A DNA stretch of 64,000 bases from Natribaculum breve (GTDB lineage Archaea > Halobacteriota > Halobacteria > Halobacteriales > Natrialbaceae): positions 1,860,001 through 1,924,000 of the forward strand of contig NZ_CP095390.1 in NCBI RefSeq assembly GCF_023008585.1, given 5' to 3'. Below the pieces are notes generated by a model. It saw nothing but the letters and a program-made list of their open reading frames with translations. It made no database searches and was not told the DNA's origin. Shown piece after piece: positions 17,769 through 24,907 of the stretch. The first letter of the stretch is position 1. Each line of letters starts with the position of its first letter. Made by a program: the position numbers and the translations under genes.

Positions 17769-19139
17769 GTGAGCGTCCGCGCTGCTCTCACGCGAAATCG
17801 CCTCCGGGCTGCCTTCGTTATCGCCGTCGTGCTGTCGAGTGCCGTCATCGCCTACGGATCGACTCACGGCCGCTCGGTCGCGAGCGAGGCGGACGTACCC
17901 AGGGCGGAGCCTCGAGACGGTCACACGGTCGTCACCGAGTCGGGCCGGTACGGGACGATCGTCGCCTACGCGCCGGACGGCAGCCTCGAGTACTACGACA
18001 GCAGTCACACGAAGTACTTCGACGTCGACCCCGTCGACGGCGAGGCGATGACCGTCGAGTACGCCGCGAGCGACACGATCCACGCCGAGGGACCGACCTG
18101 TCGAACGCCGCCGTGTACGCGCAACGTCGTCGAACGGGTCAACCTCTCGACCGGCGAGACCGAGGAGATCTACGCCCGCTACGACCACCGGGAGAAATCC
18201 GGCGAGTGGCACGACGTGGATCGTATCGACGACACCCACATCGTCGTCGCCGACATCGTCGCAGACCAGGTGTTCGTCGTCGACACCGAGACGGAACTCG
18301 TCGAGTGGCTCTGGGACGCCCAGAGCGAGTTCCCCGTCGACGGAGGCGGCGCGTACCCGACCAACTGGGCACACATCAACGACGTCGAGTACGTCGAGCG
18401 CGGAGAGCATGCGGGACGGATCGTGGTCAGCCTGCGAAACCAGGACCAGGTCGTCTTCCTCGACCGAGACGAGGGCCTGCTCGAGGAGTGGACCCTCGGT
18501 TCCGAAGACGACTACGACGTACTGTTCGAGCAGCACAACCCGGACTACATCCCGGAAGAAGAGAGCGGTCCCGCCGTACTCGTCGCCGACTCGGAGAACG
18601 ACCGCGTCCAGGAGTTCCAGCGCGAGGACGGCGAGTGGAACCGGACCTGGACGTGGACCGACGAGCGGATGGAGTGGCCCCGCGACGCAGACCGCCTGCC
18701 CGGCGGCAACACCCTCGTCGCCGACACGCACGGCGAGCGGATCCTCGAGATCGATCCCGACGGCGAGGTCGTCTGGGAGGTGCCGACGTCACACCCCTAC
18801 GACGTCGAACGCCTCGAGACCGGTGCAGAAAGCGAGGGTGGGCAGAGCGCGGCGCAACTCGGACTCGAGTCGCGAACTGCCGACGCGGGTAACGCGAGCG
18901 GCGAGCGGAGCTTCCTGCCGGTCGGGACGCTCCGATCGCTCGCCAGGGACGTCCTGCCCCACCGCCTCACCAACGCCGTCGTCTACGTCAGCCCGACGTG
19001 GATGGGCGCACCGGAGTTCGCCGCCGCCGCGGTGATCGGACTGACCGGCCTCGCGTGGATCACACTCGAGGTCAAGTGGAGGCTGGCCGCCGCCGGGGTG
19101 CGGGTTCGAACGCCGGTGTACCGCCGGGACGACGAGTGA
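17769..19139 (+). CDS. Arylsulfotransferase (ASST)-like membrane-anchored beta-propeller protein
   Basis: A 456-residue protein. An N-terminal hydrophobic segment (about 11-30, RAAFVIAVVLSSAVIAYGS) and a C-terminal one (about 415-435, PEFAAAAVIGLTGLAWI) flank a large exported domain with repeated propeller blades (EWHDVDRIDDTHIVVADI, NWAHINDVEYVE, EWPRDADRLPGGNTLVADTHGERILEID). Repeats of this kind define the arylsulfotransferase/PQQ-like group. It starts at GTG 17769. Sulfotransfer to a phenolic or glycan acceptor is possible in this neighbourhood of phosphatase/sulfatase-fold genes, but activity is not shown by sequence. Confidence 0.75.
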   Translation: MSVRAALTRNRLRAAFVIAVVLSSAVIAYGSTHGRSVASEADVPRAEPRDGHTVVTESGRYGTIVAYAPDGSLEYYDSSHTKYFDVDPVDGEAMTVEYAASDTIHAEGPTCRTPPCTRNVVERVNLSTGETEEIYARYDHREKSGEWHDVDRIDDTHIVVADIVADQVFVVDTETELVEWLWDAQSEFPVDGGGAYPTNWAHINDVEYVERGEHAGRIVVSLRNQDQVVFLDRDEGLLEEWTLGSEDDYDVLFEQHNPDYIPEEESGPAVLVADSENDRVQEFQREDGEWNRTWTWTDERMEWPRDADRLPGGNTLVADTHGERILEIDPDGEVVWEVPTSHPYDVERLETGAESEGGQSAAQLGLESRTADAGNASGERSFLPVGTLRSLARDVLPHRLTNAVVYVSPTWMGAPEFAAAAVIGLTGLAWITLEVKWRLAAAGVRVRTPVYRRDDE

Positions 19140-19271
19140 TCGGGTCGCCCGCTCGCCACCCTCGAGCGTGGTACCGTCGGATCGACTCGACGCCAGACGC
19201 CAGTACGAGCAGAGACGTCGGGGAGTGTCACCTGGAAGATTCGACGTCGAAGAAAACGCGGTCGTCCGGCC

Positions 19272-19283
19272 AAGCTTTAACGT
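19272..19283 (+). promoter_or_regulatory. TATA box ahead of the 44-codon ORF and GAP-family gene
   Basis: CAAGCTTTAACG is a haloarchaeal TATA element located about 55-60 bases before the ATG at 19336, leaving a short leader. Confidence 0.45.
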
Positions 19284-19335
19284 GTTTTGCGTCTGACTAT
19301 CTGTTGACAGTCGACACCAGGGCTCGAATCAGAGA

Positions 19336-19470
19336 ATGTCAGTCGAGATCGTACCCGCGGAAGGCGACGAACGCCGACCCCTCACCACCGGCGGGACGGA
19401 CCCGGCAGAATTCGACGGGTCGATCCCGACTCGACACCCCCGAGACGGCCTCGAGGTGGGCGACCCGTGA
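19336..19470 (+). CDS. Small acidic protein of 44 residues, unknown
   Basis: The ATG at 19336 opens a 44-codon frame (starts MSVEIVPAEGDERRP, ends LEVGDP) whose TGA overlaps the GTG start of the GAP-family gene (GTGA). A TATA box lies about 55 bases upstream. Third positions are G/C-rich as in neighbouring genes. No domain is recognised. It could be a real small protein or a translated leader coupling ribosomes into the membrane protein gene. Confidence 0.5.
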   Translation: MSVEIVPAEGDERRPLTTGGTDPAEFDGSIPTRHPRDGLEVGDP

Positions 19471-20084
19471 GGTTCCTCGAGGTGGTACCGCTGGTGTTCG
19501 TGATGATCGGGGGCCCCCAGATCCTCAGCGCCATCTTCCTCGCGACGAGCGAGAACTGGCGACGAAACTCCGCCGCGTTCGTCGGTGGTGCGGCCATCTC
19601 GATCCCGCTCGTCGTCGCGGCCGCATACGTGTTCAGCACCGGTGTGACCGAACAGGGCGAACCGAACACGACGGTCAGCACGATCGTCCTCGTCGCGTTG
19701 CTGCTCGCGATGGCGCATACGTATCAGACGCGAGAGGAGTCGGAACCGCCACGGTGGATGGGGAAACTCGAGACCGCGACGCCGCGATTCTCGTTTCGGC
19801 TCGGCTTTCTCCTCATGGGGTTTTTCCCGACCGACGTCCTCACCTCGGTCGCCGTCGGCTCGTACCTGGCGGCCCGTAACGCCCCGTGGACGGACGCCGT
19901 CCCGTTTATCCTGCTCACGCTGTTGCTCCTGGCGCTCCCGTCGCTTGCCCTGGTCGCGTTCGGCGAGCGTGCGGAAACGTTCCTCCCGAAGGCGCGAACG
20001 TGGATGAACTCACACTCGTGGATCGTCAACGAGGTCGTGCTCCTCCTGTTCGTCGCGATGTCGCTCAACAACCTGCTCGGCTAG
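19467..20084 (+). CDS. GAP-family (Sap/LysE-like) membrane protein
   Basis: A 205-residue protein with about six hydrophobic helices and the segment FRLGFLLMGFFPTDVLTS typical of the GAP/sulfolipid-1-addressing-protein group, relatives of LysE-type exporters. The GTG at 19467 overlaps the stop of the small upstream ORF. Its last 4 bases overlap the end of the convergent DedA gene. The mycobacterial relatives help move glycolipids; export of a lipid or amino acid is inference. Confidence 0.75.
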   Translation: MRFLEVVPLVFVMIGGPQILSAIFLATSENWRRNSAAFVGGAAISIPLVVAAAYVFSTGVTEQGEPNTTVSTIVLVALLLAMAHTYQTREESEPPRWMGKLETATPRFSFRLGFLLMGFFPTDVLTSVAVGSYLAARNAPWTDAVPFILLTLLLLALPSLALVAFGERAETFLPKARTWMNSHSWIVNEVVLLLFVAMSLNNLLG

Positions 20085-20602
20085 ACGAGCAGGTGCCCGC
20101 CGAGGACGTACAGCGCCGCGAGAATCGACTGGAAGGAGAGCGATCCGAGCGCCGACAGGACGACGAACGTCCGCGGGTCCATCGTCGACAGTCCGGCGGG
20201 GATGGTAAGCAGGCCGCGGACGAACAGCAAGGTGTTGCTCACCGGGACCGCGATCACGCCCCAGCGGTCGAACCAGCCGTCGAACCGCTCGAGTCGCGAC
20301 TCCGAGAGGCGAAGCCAGCGCGACTGGAGGACGTACTCGCGGCCGCCGCGTCGGACGACGAAAAACAGGAGCAACTGCCCGACGGTCGTGCCGACGACCG
20401 CGACGGCGACGATGGCGACGACCTCGGGAAGCGACGAGCCGATCAGCAAGAGCGCCCCCGGCACCACGAGTTCGCTCGGCATGAAGCGCAACAGCATCGC
20501 GCCCTCGAGGATGCAGATGCCAAACAGCACCGCCAGGCCGAGCTCCGAGTCGAGCATCGACGTGAGCCAGTCGGGCATTCGATCGACCTGGAGCGGGATC
20601 AT
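20081..20602 (-). CDS. DedA-family (SNARE-associated) membrane protein
   Basis: A 173-residue protein with about five membrane segments. GICILEGAMLLRFMPSELVVPGALLL and the later RFDGWFDRWGVIAVPVSNTLLFVRGLLTIPAG match the DedA/VTT domain (the family F/Y-x-x-x-R-x-x-P-x-x-R-t-x-x-s-i-x-a-G pattern). DedA proteins are lipid scramblases or carrier-lipid recycling transporters. It ends overlapping the GAP-family gene from the other strand. A second ATG at residue 9 is possible. Confidence 0.85.
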   Translation of the reverse strand: MIPLQVDRMPDWLTSMLDSELGLAVLFGICILEGAMLLRFMPSELVVPGALLLIGSSLPEVVAIVAVAVVGTTVGQLLLFFVVRRGGREYVLQSRWLRLSESRLERFDGWFDRWGVIAVPVSNTLLFVRGLLTIPAGLSTMDPRTFVVLSALGSLSFQSILAALYVLGGHLLV

Positions 20603-20652
20603 CGGCAGCGTTGTTGTCGGTTGTCGCTCTTAAGTGTTCAGATCTGCGCAGA

Positions 20653-22203
20653 TTACTCCATGTACCCCAGGTCCCGGAGGCGCTCCTGGATCTCCTCGTC
20701 GGCGTCGGCGAGCGCCTCGTCGGGATCGGCGTCGTCGACGTCCGGCGTCGTCCACGCGCCGCCGGCCGCGTCTTCGAACGCCGCGAGCGCGCGCTCGGCC
20801 GCCGCGACCGCCACGTCGTCGGCCGCCTCGAGCGGCGACCGCTCGGCGGGGTCGACGTCGAGTCTGAACCCTTCGTCGTCGATCACGTCCGCGCGAACGT
20901 ACTTGGCGTCCGTGCTGCGAGCGGCGCGCAGTCGGGAGTAGCCCCGATGGTCGTCCGGCAGGTCGATCCCGGCTTCGGCCGCCTTCTCCTCTAGGTGGTG
21001 CAGTTCGATGACCGGCCGGGAGTACTCGACGAACGCGTAGTCGCCCCCACCGTCGCGGACGGCTCGCTGTCCGGGATCCGGGTCGGCGACGTCGTCGAAC
21101 TCGCGGTAGGAACTCGAGAGCAGCGACCGCGTCGGGTCGCAGGCGACGGCGTCGGTCCCGGTGGGGTCGACCTCGAGAGCGTCGAGCGTCGTGTGATAGA
21201 GGTCGACCAGTTCGACGAGGTCGGTTCGTCGGTCGCCCTCGAGTGCGGGGTGTTTGACCAGCAGCGGGACGTTGATCAGTTCGTCGTAGAGGGCGAACTC
21301 GTGTCCGTAGAGGTCGTGTTCGCCGTGCAGCTCGCCGTGGTCGGCACAGACGACGACGGTCGTGTCGTCCCAGCGGTCGGTCGCCTCGAGCCACTCGAAC
21401 AGGCGGCCGAGTTCGGCGTCGATGTGTGCGATCTCGGCGTCGTAGAGCCCGCGAATGTCCGCCCACTCGTCGTCGTCGATCGCGCGAGCGCCGGAGTTGT
21501 ACTCTTTCGAGTTCTGGCAGACGTCCGACGGATCGACGTCGGGCGCGAACCGGGATCGGTACTCCTCGGGCGGGTGATACGGCAGGTGCGCGTCCATCAG
21601 GTTGACGAACGCGAACCAGCCGTCGTCGCTCTGACTCCCCTCGATGAACGACTTCGTCCGGTCGACGACGGCCGGCGTCTTCGAATCCGCACCCTCGTCG
21701 CTGGCGAGACGAGCGTGCGCTTTGGCTCCGACCCGGACGATCCGGGAGGCCAGGTTCCGAAGTGAGTCGTTGTCGTTGACGAGTTGCCACGCCCGCGACA
21801 GCGGACCCGAGAGGAAGTCGCCGGGCATGACCTCGAAGAACGTGTCGTGGTCGTCGAATCCGCGGGTGAGGTTCGTGTACGGCGTGATCCACGCGTTCGA
21901 GGAGTAACACGCCGTGTCGTAACCGGCTGCCGACAGAACCGACGCGAGCGTCGCAACGTCGTCGAGGTACGGACTCCCCTGGTCGGCCCCGTGCTGGGAG
22001 GGATAGAGTCCGGTGAACATCGACGCGTGTACCGGCAACGTCCACGGTGCCGGCGCGACGGCCGACTCGAAGACGGTCGCTTCCGCGGCAAACGATTCCA
22101 GTGACGGCGTCGTCGGCTGGTCGTACCCGTAGGGCGTCAGGTGGTCCTTTCGGACCGTATCGAGCACGACGAAGAGGACGTTAGACGGGCCCTGACTATC
22201 CAT
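20653..22203 (-). CDS. Sulfatase-fold hydrolase/transferase with Thr nucleophile position
   Basis: A 516-residue alkaline-phosphatase-superfamily protein. VLFVVLDTVRKDHL gives the first metal Asp (Asp15); APWTLPVHASMFTGLYPSQHG places Thr55 where sulfatases carry Cys/Ser of the C-x-P-x-R motif; VVVCADHGELHGEH holds the second metal site. A Thr nucleophile is typical of phosphoglycerol or phosphoethanolamine transferases and phosphodiesterases. The C-terminus ends in LRDLGYME, common in haloarchaeal sulfatases. Start ATG 22203. No signal peptide is evident, so it may act at the cytoplasmic membrane face. Confidence 0.85.
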   Translation of the reverse strand: MDSQGPSNVLFVVLDTVRKDHLTPYGYDQPTTPSLESFAAEATVFESAVAPAPWTLPVHASMFTGLYPSQHGADQGSPYLDDVATLASVLSAAGYDTACYSSNAWITPYTNLTRGFDDHDTFFEVMPGDFLSGPLSRAWQLVNDNDSLRNLASRIVRVGAKAHARLASDEGADSKTPAVVDRTKSFIEGSQSDDGWFAFVNLMDAHLPYHPPEEYRSRFAPDVDPSDVCQNSKEYNSGARAIDDDEWADIRGLYDAEIAHIDAELGRLFEWLEATDRWDDTTVVVCADHGELHGEHDLYGHEFALYDELINVPLLVKHPALEGDRRTDLVELVDLYHTTLDALEVDPTGTDAVACDPTRSLLSSSYREFDDVADPDPGQRAVRDGGGDYAFVEYSRPVIELHHLEEKAAEAGIDLPDDHRGYSRLRAARSTDAKYVRADVIDDEGFRLDVDPAERSPLEAADDVAVAAAERALAAFEDAAGGAWTTPDVDDADPDEALADADEEIQERLRDLGYME

Positions 22204-22232
22204 CGTCGGTGATACCGAACTATCACTGATAA

Positions 22233-22302
22233 ATCGATCGGAACGAATACGTCCACGCCACGCACGAATCGGTCGGAACGAATGCGTCCGCGCCACGCAC
22301 GA
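22233..22302. repeat. Two tandem 35-bp direct repeats
   Basis: The unit ATCGRTCGGAACGAATRCGT followed by CCRCGCCACGCACGA occurs twice with a 35-base period and three differences, 30 bases upstream of the sulfatase-fold gene and before the divergent flippase-like gene. A paired regulator site or recent duplication is possible. Confidence 0.7.
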
Positions 22303-22393
22303 GGCCGCGGCGACTTCGAATTCGGCTACGCGAACTCGAACCTCGAGTGCAACGGGAACGCCTTTCACCGCGGGCTACGTGGCTACGACCTGA

Positions 22394-23416
22394 ATGGACG
22401 GGCGAAACGTGCGGATTCTCGCCGTGAGTGTGGCCGGCACGATCGCCATCTTCGCAGTGTTGTTCTTTCTGGTCGGCGGCCGCCGCGTCCTCGAGGTACT
22501 GTTCACGGCGACGCCGTCGCTGGTCGCCGTGACGTTCGTCTTCGGCCTGGGCTGGCTCGCCGCCTGGAGTCTCATGCTGTGGGTCATTCTCGGGACCCTC
22601 GAGGTGGACGTCCCGGTCGGCAAGTCGTTTTTCATCTACGCGGCGGTCGTCTTCGCGAACAACGTGACGCCGTTCGGCCAGGCCGGCGGTGAGCCGATCG
22701 CAGCCTTGCTCATCTCGCGGGCCTCGAGGGCACGGTACGAAACCGGGCTCGTCGGGATCGCGAGCCTCGACGTGCTCAACGTCGTCCCGTCGGTGTCGCT
22801 GGTGCTGGTCGGCGTCGGCTACTACGCGGCCCACTTTACGCTCGGCGATCGACTGCAGACGGCCGTCGGCTCCGCGATCGTGCTGGTCGTCACTGTCACC
22901 GCCGTGCTGGTGCTCACGTGGCGGTACCGCCACGAGTTCGTAGACCGGACGGCCGGCGTGATCTCGAGGATCGCCGGACGGTTTCGGCTGGCTCGCTTCG
23001 CGACGGGAGAGGTCACCGAGCAGACGATCACCGACCGCATGCACCGTTTTTTCGGCCACGTCGAGCGGGTAGCGGTCAACCGCCGTCGACTCGTCTCGAC
23101 GCTCGGGTTGTCGCTGCTGGGGTGGCTCTTTCAGGGGGCCGCGCTCCTGGCCGCGTTCGCCGCGGTCGGCTACCCCATCCCGCTGTACGTCGCGTTGTTC
23201 GTCATCCCGCTCGGGAACCTCGCCGGAGTGGCCCCGCTTCCGGGCGGTCTCGGTGGGATCGAAGCCGCGTTCGTCGCCCTCCTCGTGCCGACGACCGGGG
23301 TGCCGGCGTCCGTCGTCACCGCGGCCGTCCTCATCTTCCGTGCAGCGATCTACTGGATGCCCGTCTTCATCGGTGGCGGATCGATGACGGCGCTGGGCGT
23401 CCGGACGCTCGCGTGA
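22394..23416 (+). CDS. Lysylphosphatidylglycerol synthase TM region / UPF0104-type flippase
   Basis: A 340-residue protein with about eight membrane segments, including VFANNVTPFGQAGGEPIAALLIS and NLAGVAPLPGGLGGIEAAFVALL, the two diagnostic blocks of the LPG_synthase_TM (AglD C-terminal/MprF flippase-like) family. No soluble catalytic domain is attached. Likely role: flipping a lipid or lipid-linked sugar in the glycan region. The last A of its TGA stop is the first base of a palindromic repeat. Confidence 0.88.
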   Translation: MDGRNVRILAVSVAGTIAIFAVLFFLVGGRRVLEVLFTATPSLVAVTFVFGLGWLAAWSLMLWVILGTLEVDVPVGKSFFIYAAVVFANNVTPFGQAGGEPIAALLISRASRARYETGLVGIASLDVLNVVPSVSLVLVGVGYYAAHFTLGDRLQTAVGSAIVLVVTVTAVLVLTWRYRHEFVDRTAGVISRIAGRFRLARFATGEVTEQTITDRMHRFFGHVERVAVNRRRLVSTLGLSLLGWLFQGAALLAAFAAVGYPIPLYVALFVIPLGNLAGVAPLPGGLGGIEAAFVALLVPTTGVPASVVTAAVLIFRAAIYWMPVFIGGGSMTALGVRTLA

Positions 23417-23495
23417 GACGGACGACTGTAGGTCGGTTCCGGCGCAACCACAGGGCGGTCGCGATTCACCGGTACATCGGGACAGCAGACCGTAC
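23416..23495. repeat. Palindromic repeat family 1, copy F
   Basis: Begins at the A of the flippase gene stop (AGACGGACGACTGTAGGTC) and ends GACAGCAGACCGTAC. The inner arms CCGGCGCAACCAC and GCGATTCACCGG are partly decayed. It lies between two convergent genes, where a bidirectional transcript end is expected. Confidence 0.65.
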
Positions 23496-23548
23496 GAGTC
23501 GACGGCACGAAAAATCGAAACGGTCGTCTCGGATTGCCCGTCTGACGA

Positions 23549-24172
23549 TCAGTCGTCGGTGACGTTCATCGCCTCGCGGTTCGACGACGTCGATGACAGC
23601 GGCTGGCTCCCGAGTGGGAGGACCTCGTCGTCGAAACTCCAGTTGGTCACTTCCGCCATACTGACGTAGAACGCGCCGCCACCAGTGGCGAGTCCGAGGT
23701 AGCCGCCGAACCGCGTGAGCGACGCCACGCCGAGCAAGTCGCCGAACGCGAGCAGGAAGAACGTGATCCAGAGCAGGAGAAAGACGACCCAGAGCGCCCA
23801 GTTGAGCTTGAACGTGCTGATCCACAGCCCGAGACTGAAAACGCCCCAGAGGAGAAGTACCATCCCGATCGCTGGCGCGCCGACGGGCGGCAGAAGTTCG
23901 TTGTGCGTCATCGTCACGAGCAGTCCGAACCAGATCCAGAACGCACCGTAGCTGGTGAACGCGGTCAAACCGAACGTGTTCCCCTCGCGGTACTCTAACA
24001 TCCCGACGAGTAACTGGGCGAAGCCGCCGAAAACGAGCGCCAGCGGGATCAGCGCCATCTCGAGTTCGATACCGAAGAGGCCGGCGTTGACGAGACTCAA
24101 CAACACTGTCGTGATGCTGAACGCCGCGAGTCCGAGCGGGGCCGGGTCGCCAGTCGCAGTGGTTGTCGACAT
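23549..24172 (-). CDS. Acetate uptake transporter (GPR1/FUN34/YaaH family)
   Basis: A 207-residue protein with six helices. The N-terminal APLGLAAFSITT is the family signature NPAPLGL, and GLTAFTSYGAFWIWFGL and the hydrophobic spacing match SatP/YaaH acetate-succinate permeases. The C-terminal 30 residues form a polar tail. The TATA element TTTTATAATTG at 24194-24204 is about 25-32 bases ahead of the ATG, which suggests a leaderless transcript. Acetate uptake fits the methylaspartate mutase subunit found elsewhere in the window. Confidence 0.9.
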   Translation of the reverse strand: MSTTTATGDPAPLGLAAFSITTVLLSLVNAGLFGIELEMALIPLALVFGGFAQLLVGMLEYREGNTFGLTAFTSYGAFWIWFGLLVTMTHNELLPPVGAPAIGMVLLLWGVFSLGLWISTFKLNWALWVVFLLLWITFFLLAFGDLLGVASLTRFGGYLGLATGGGAFYVSMAEVTNWSFDDEVLPLGSQPLSSTSSNREAMNVTDD

Positions 24173-24193
24173 CGGGCGTACTATCGATCAGTT

Positions 24194-24204
24194 CAATTAT
24201 AAAA
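24194..24204 (-). promoter_or_regulatory. TATA box of the acetate transporter gene
   Basis: Minus-strand TTTTATAATTG, centred about 27 bases before the ATG at 24172, suggests a leaderless or very short-leader mRNA. Confidence 0.5.
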
Positions 24205-24538
24205 TGTGATATAGAGACAAGAATTGTGAAATAAATCTGTGAGTTGAATCGACTGCGGTCGAGAACGACGAGAGAACGTATTCGATACCACGGCGACAGT
24301 GAGAGAGACAATCGCGGTACGAGACAACTAGTGCCACGATGTGGCTCACAACGTGGAACGCTCGAAAACGGTCGGTCGCCTCGGTGAGACCGACGAGCGG
24401 TCACATCGAAAACCTGGTACTTTCCGTGAGCGATCGTTGATACGTCGTTCGGGTGTGCGCCGAAAGGACGTCGGTCACCCGGAGAGAGCATCTCGAGCGG
24501 CGATCGGGGAAAACCAGAACGGAAAGAGACCAGCCAGG
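24205..24538. other. Intergenic region without a supportable gene
   Basis: Apart from promoter elements for the acetate permease, this stretch of about 330 bases shows only short open frames with no family resemblance. The T/A-rich part around 24205-24240 belongs to the permease promoter. It is bounded by the 3' end of the small ba3-linked gene. Confidence 0.4.
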
Positions 24539-24733
24539 TCAGGCTGCGTCAGAGTCGTCCGGCTCGGGGAGCGTCGCCCAGAACACGATCACGCCGATCG
24601 CCAGAACGCCGATCAGGAGCGTTCCCGCCACAGAGATTTCGATACCGAGCATGTCGAAGAGCGTCCGAAGTTCGACGATGACCGGAATCAGGATCCCGAT
24701 CAGGATGAGCAAGCCGCTACGAGAGATACGCAT
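24539..24733 (-). CDS. CbaC-like small membrane protein of the ba3 oxidase cluster
   Basis: A 64-residue protein with two hydrophobic helices (SGLLILIGILIPVIVEL and VAGTLLIGVLAIGVIVFWA) and an acidic tail. Its place after the oxidase subunit I gene matches cbaC in haloarchaeal ba3 clusters; identity is by position and size. The ATG has a strong Shine-Dalgarno GGGAGGTGA 8 bases upstream. It may have its own promoter: a TATA-like GATATAGG and a TTCCCA-N5-TGGGAA palindrome lie 80-115 bases upstream. Confidence 0.65.
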   Translation of the reverse strand: MRISRSGLLILIGILIPVIVELRTLFDMLGIEISVAGTLLIGVLAIGVIVFWATLPEPDDSDAA

Positions 24734-24831
24734 CAGTTCGTCACCTCCCGGGCAGTGGCAGGGTCGAGTGGCGTAATGATCATCGTCGTCGGACGTGAAA
24801 ACGAAGCCAGGTAACCTATATCGCCCTCCGA

Positions 24832-24848
24832 TTCCCAGTCTATGGGAA
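24832..24848. promoter_or_regulatory. Palindrome TTCCCA-N5-TGGGAA upstream of the cbaC-like gene
   Basis: TTCCCAGTCTATGGGAA has perfect six-base arms. The same arms and spacing occur at 27426-27442 between the two divergent ba3-related operons. Two identical palindromes flanking one functional cluster point to a common regulator, which is not identified. Confidence 0.6.
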
Positions 24849-24907
24849 CGGCCGGCTCAGCGGCTCGTCGTCCAGAAAATGGGACACGATCCTCGAGAGG
24901 AGGACCT

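Noticed and set aside
20630..22045. 471-codon minus-strand frame overlapping the sulfatase-fold gene
   Set aside because: Arg-rich shadow in another frame of the real gene.
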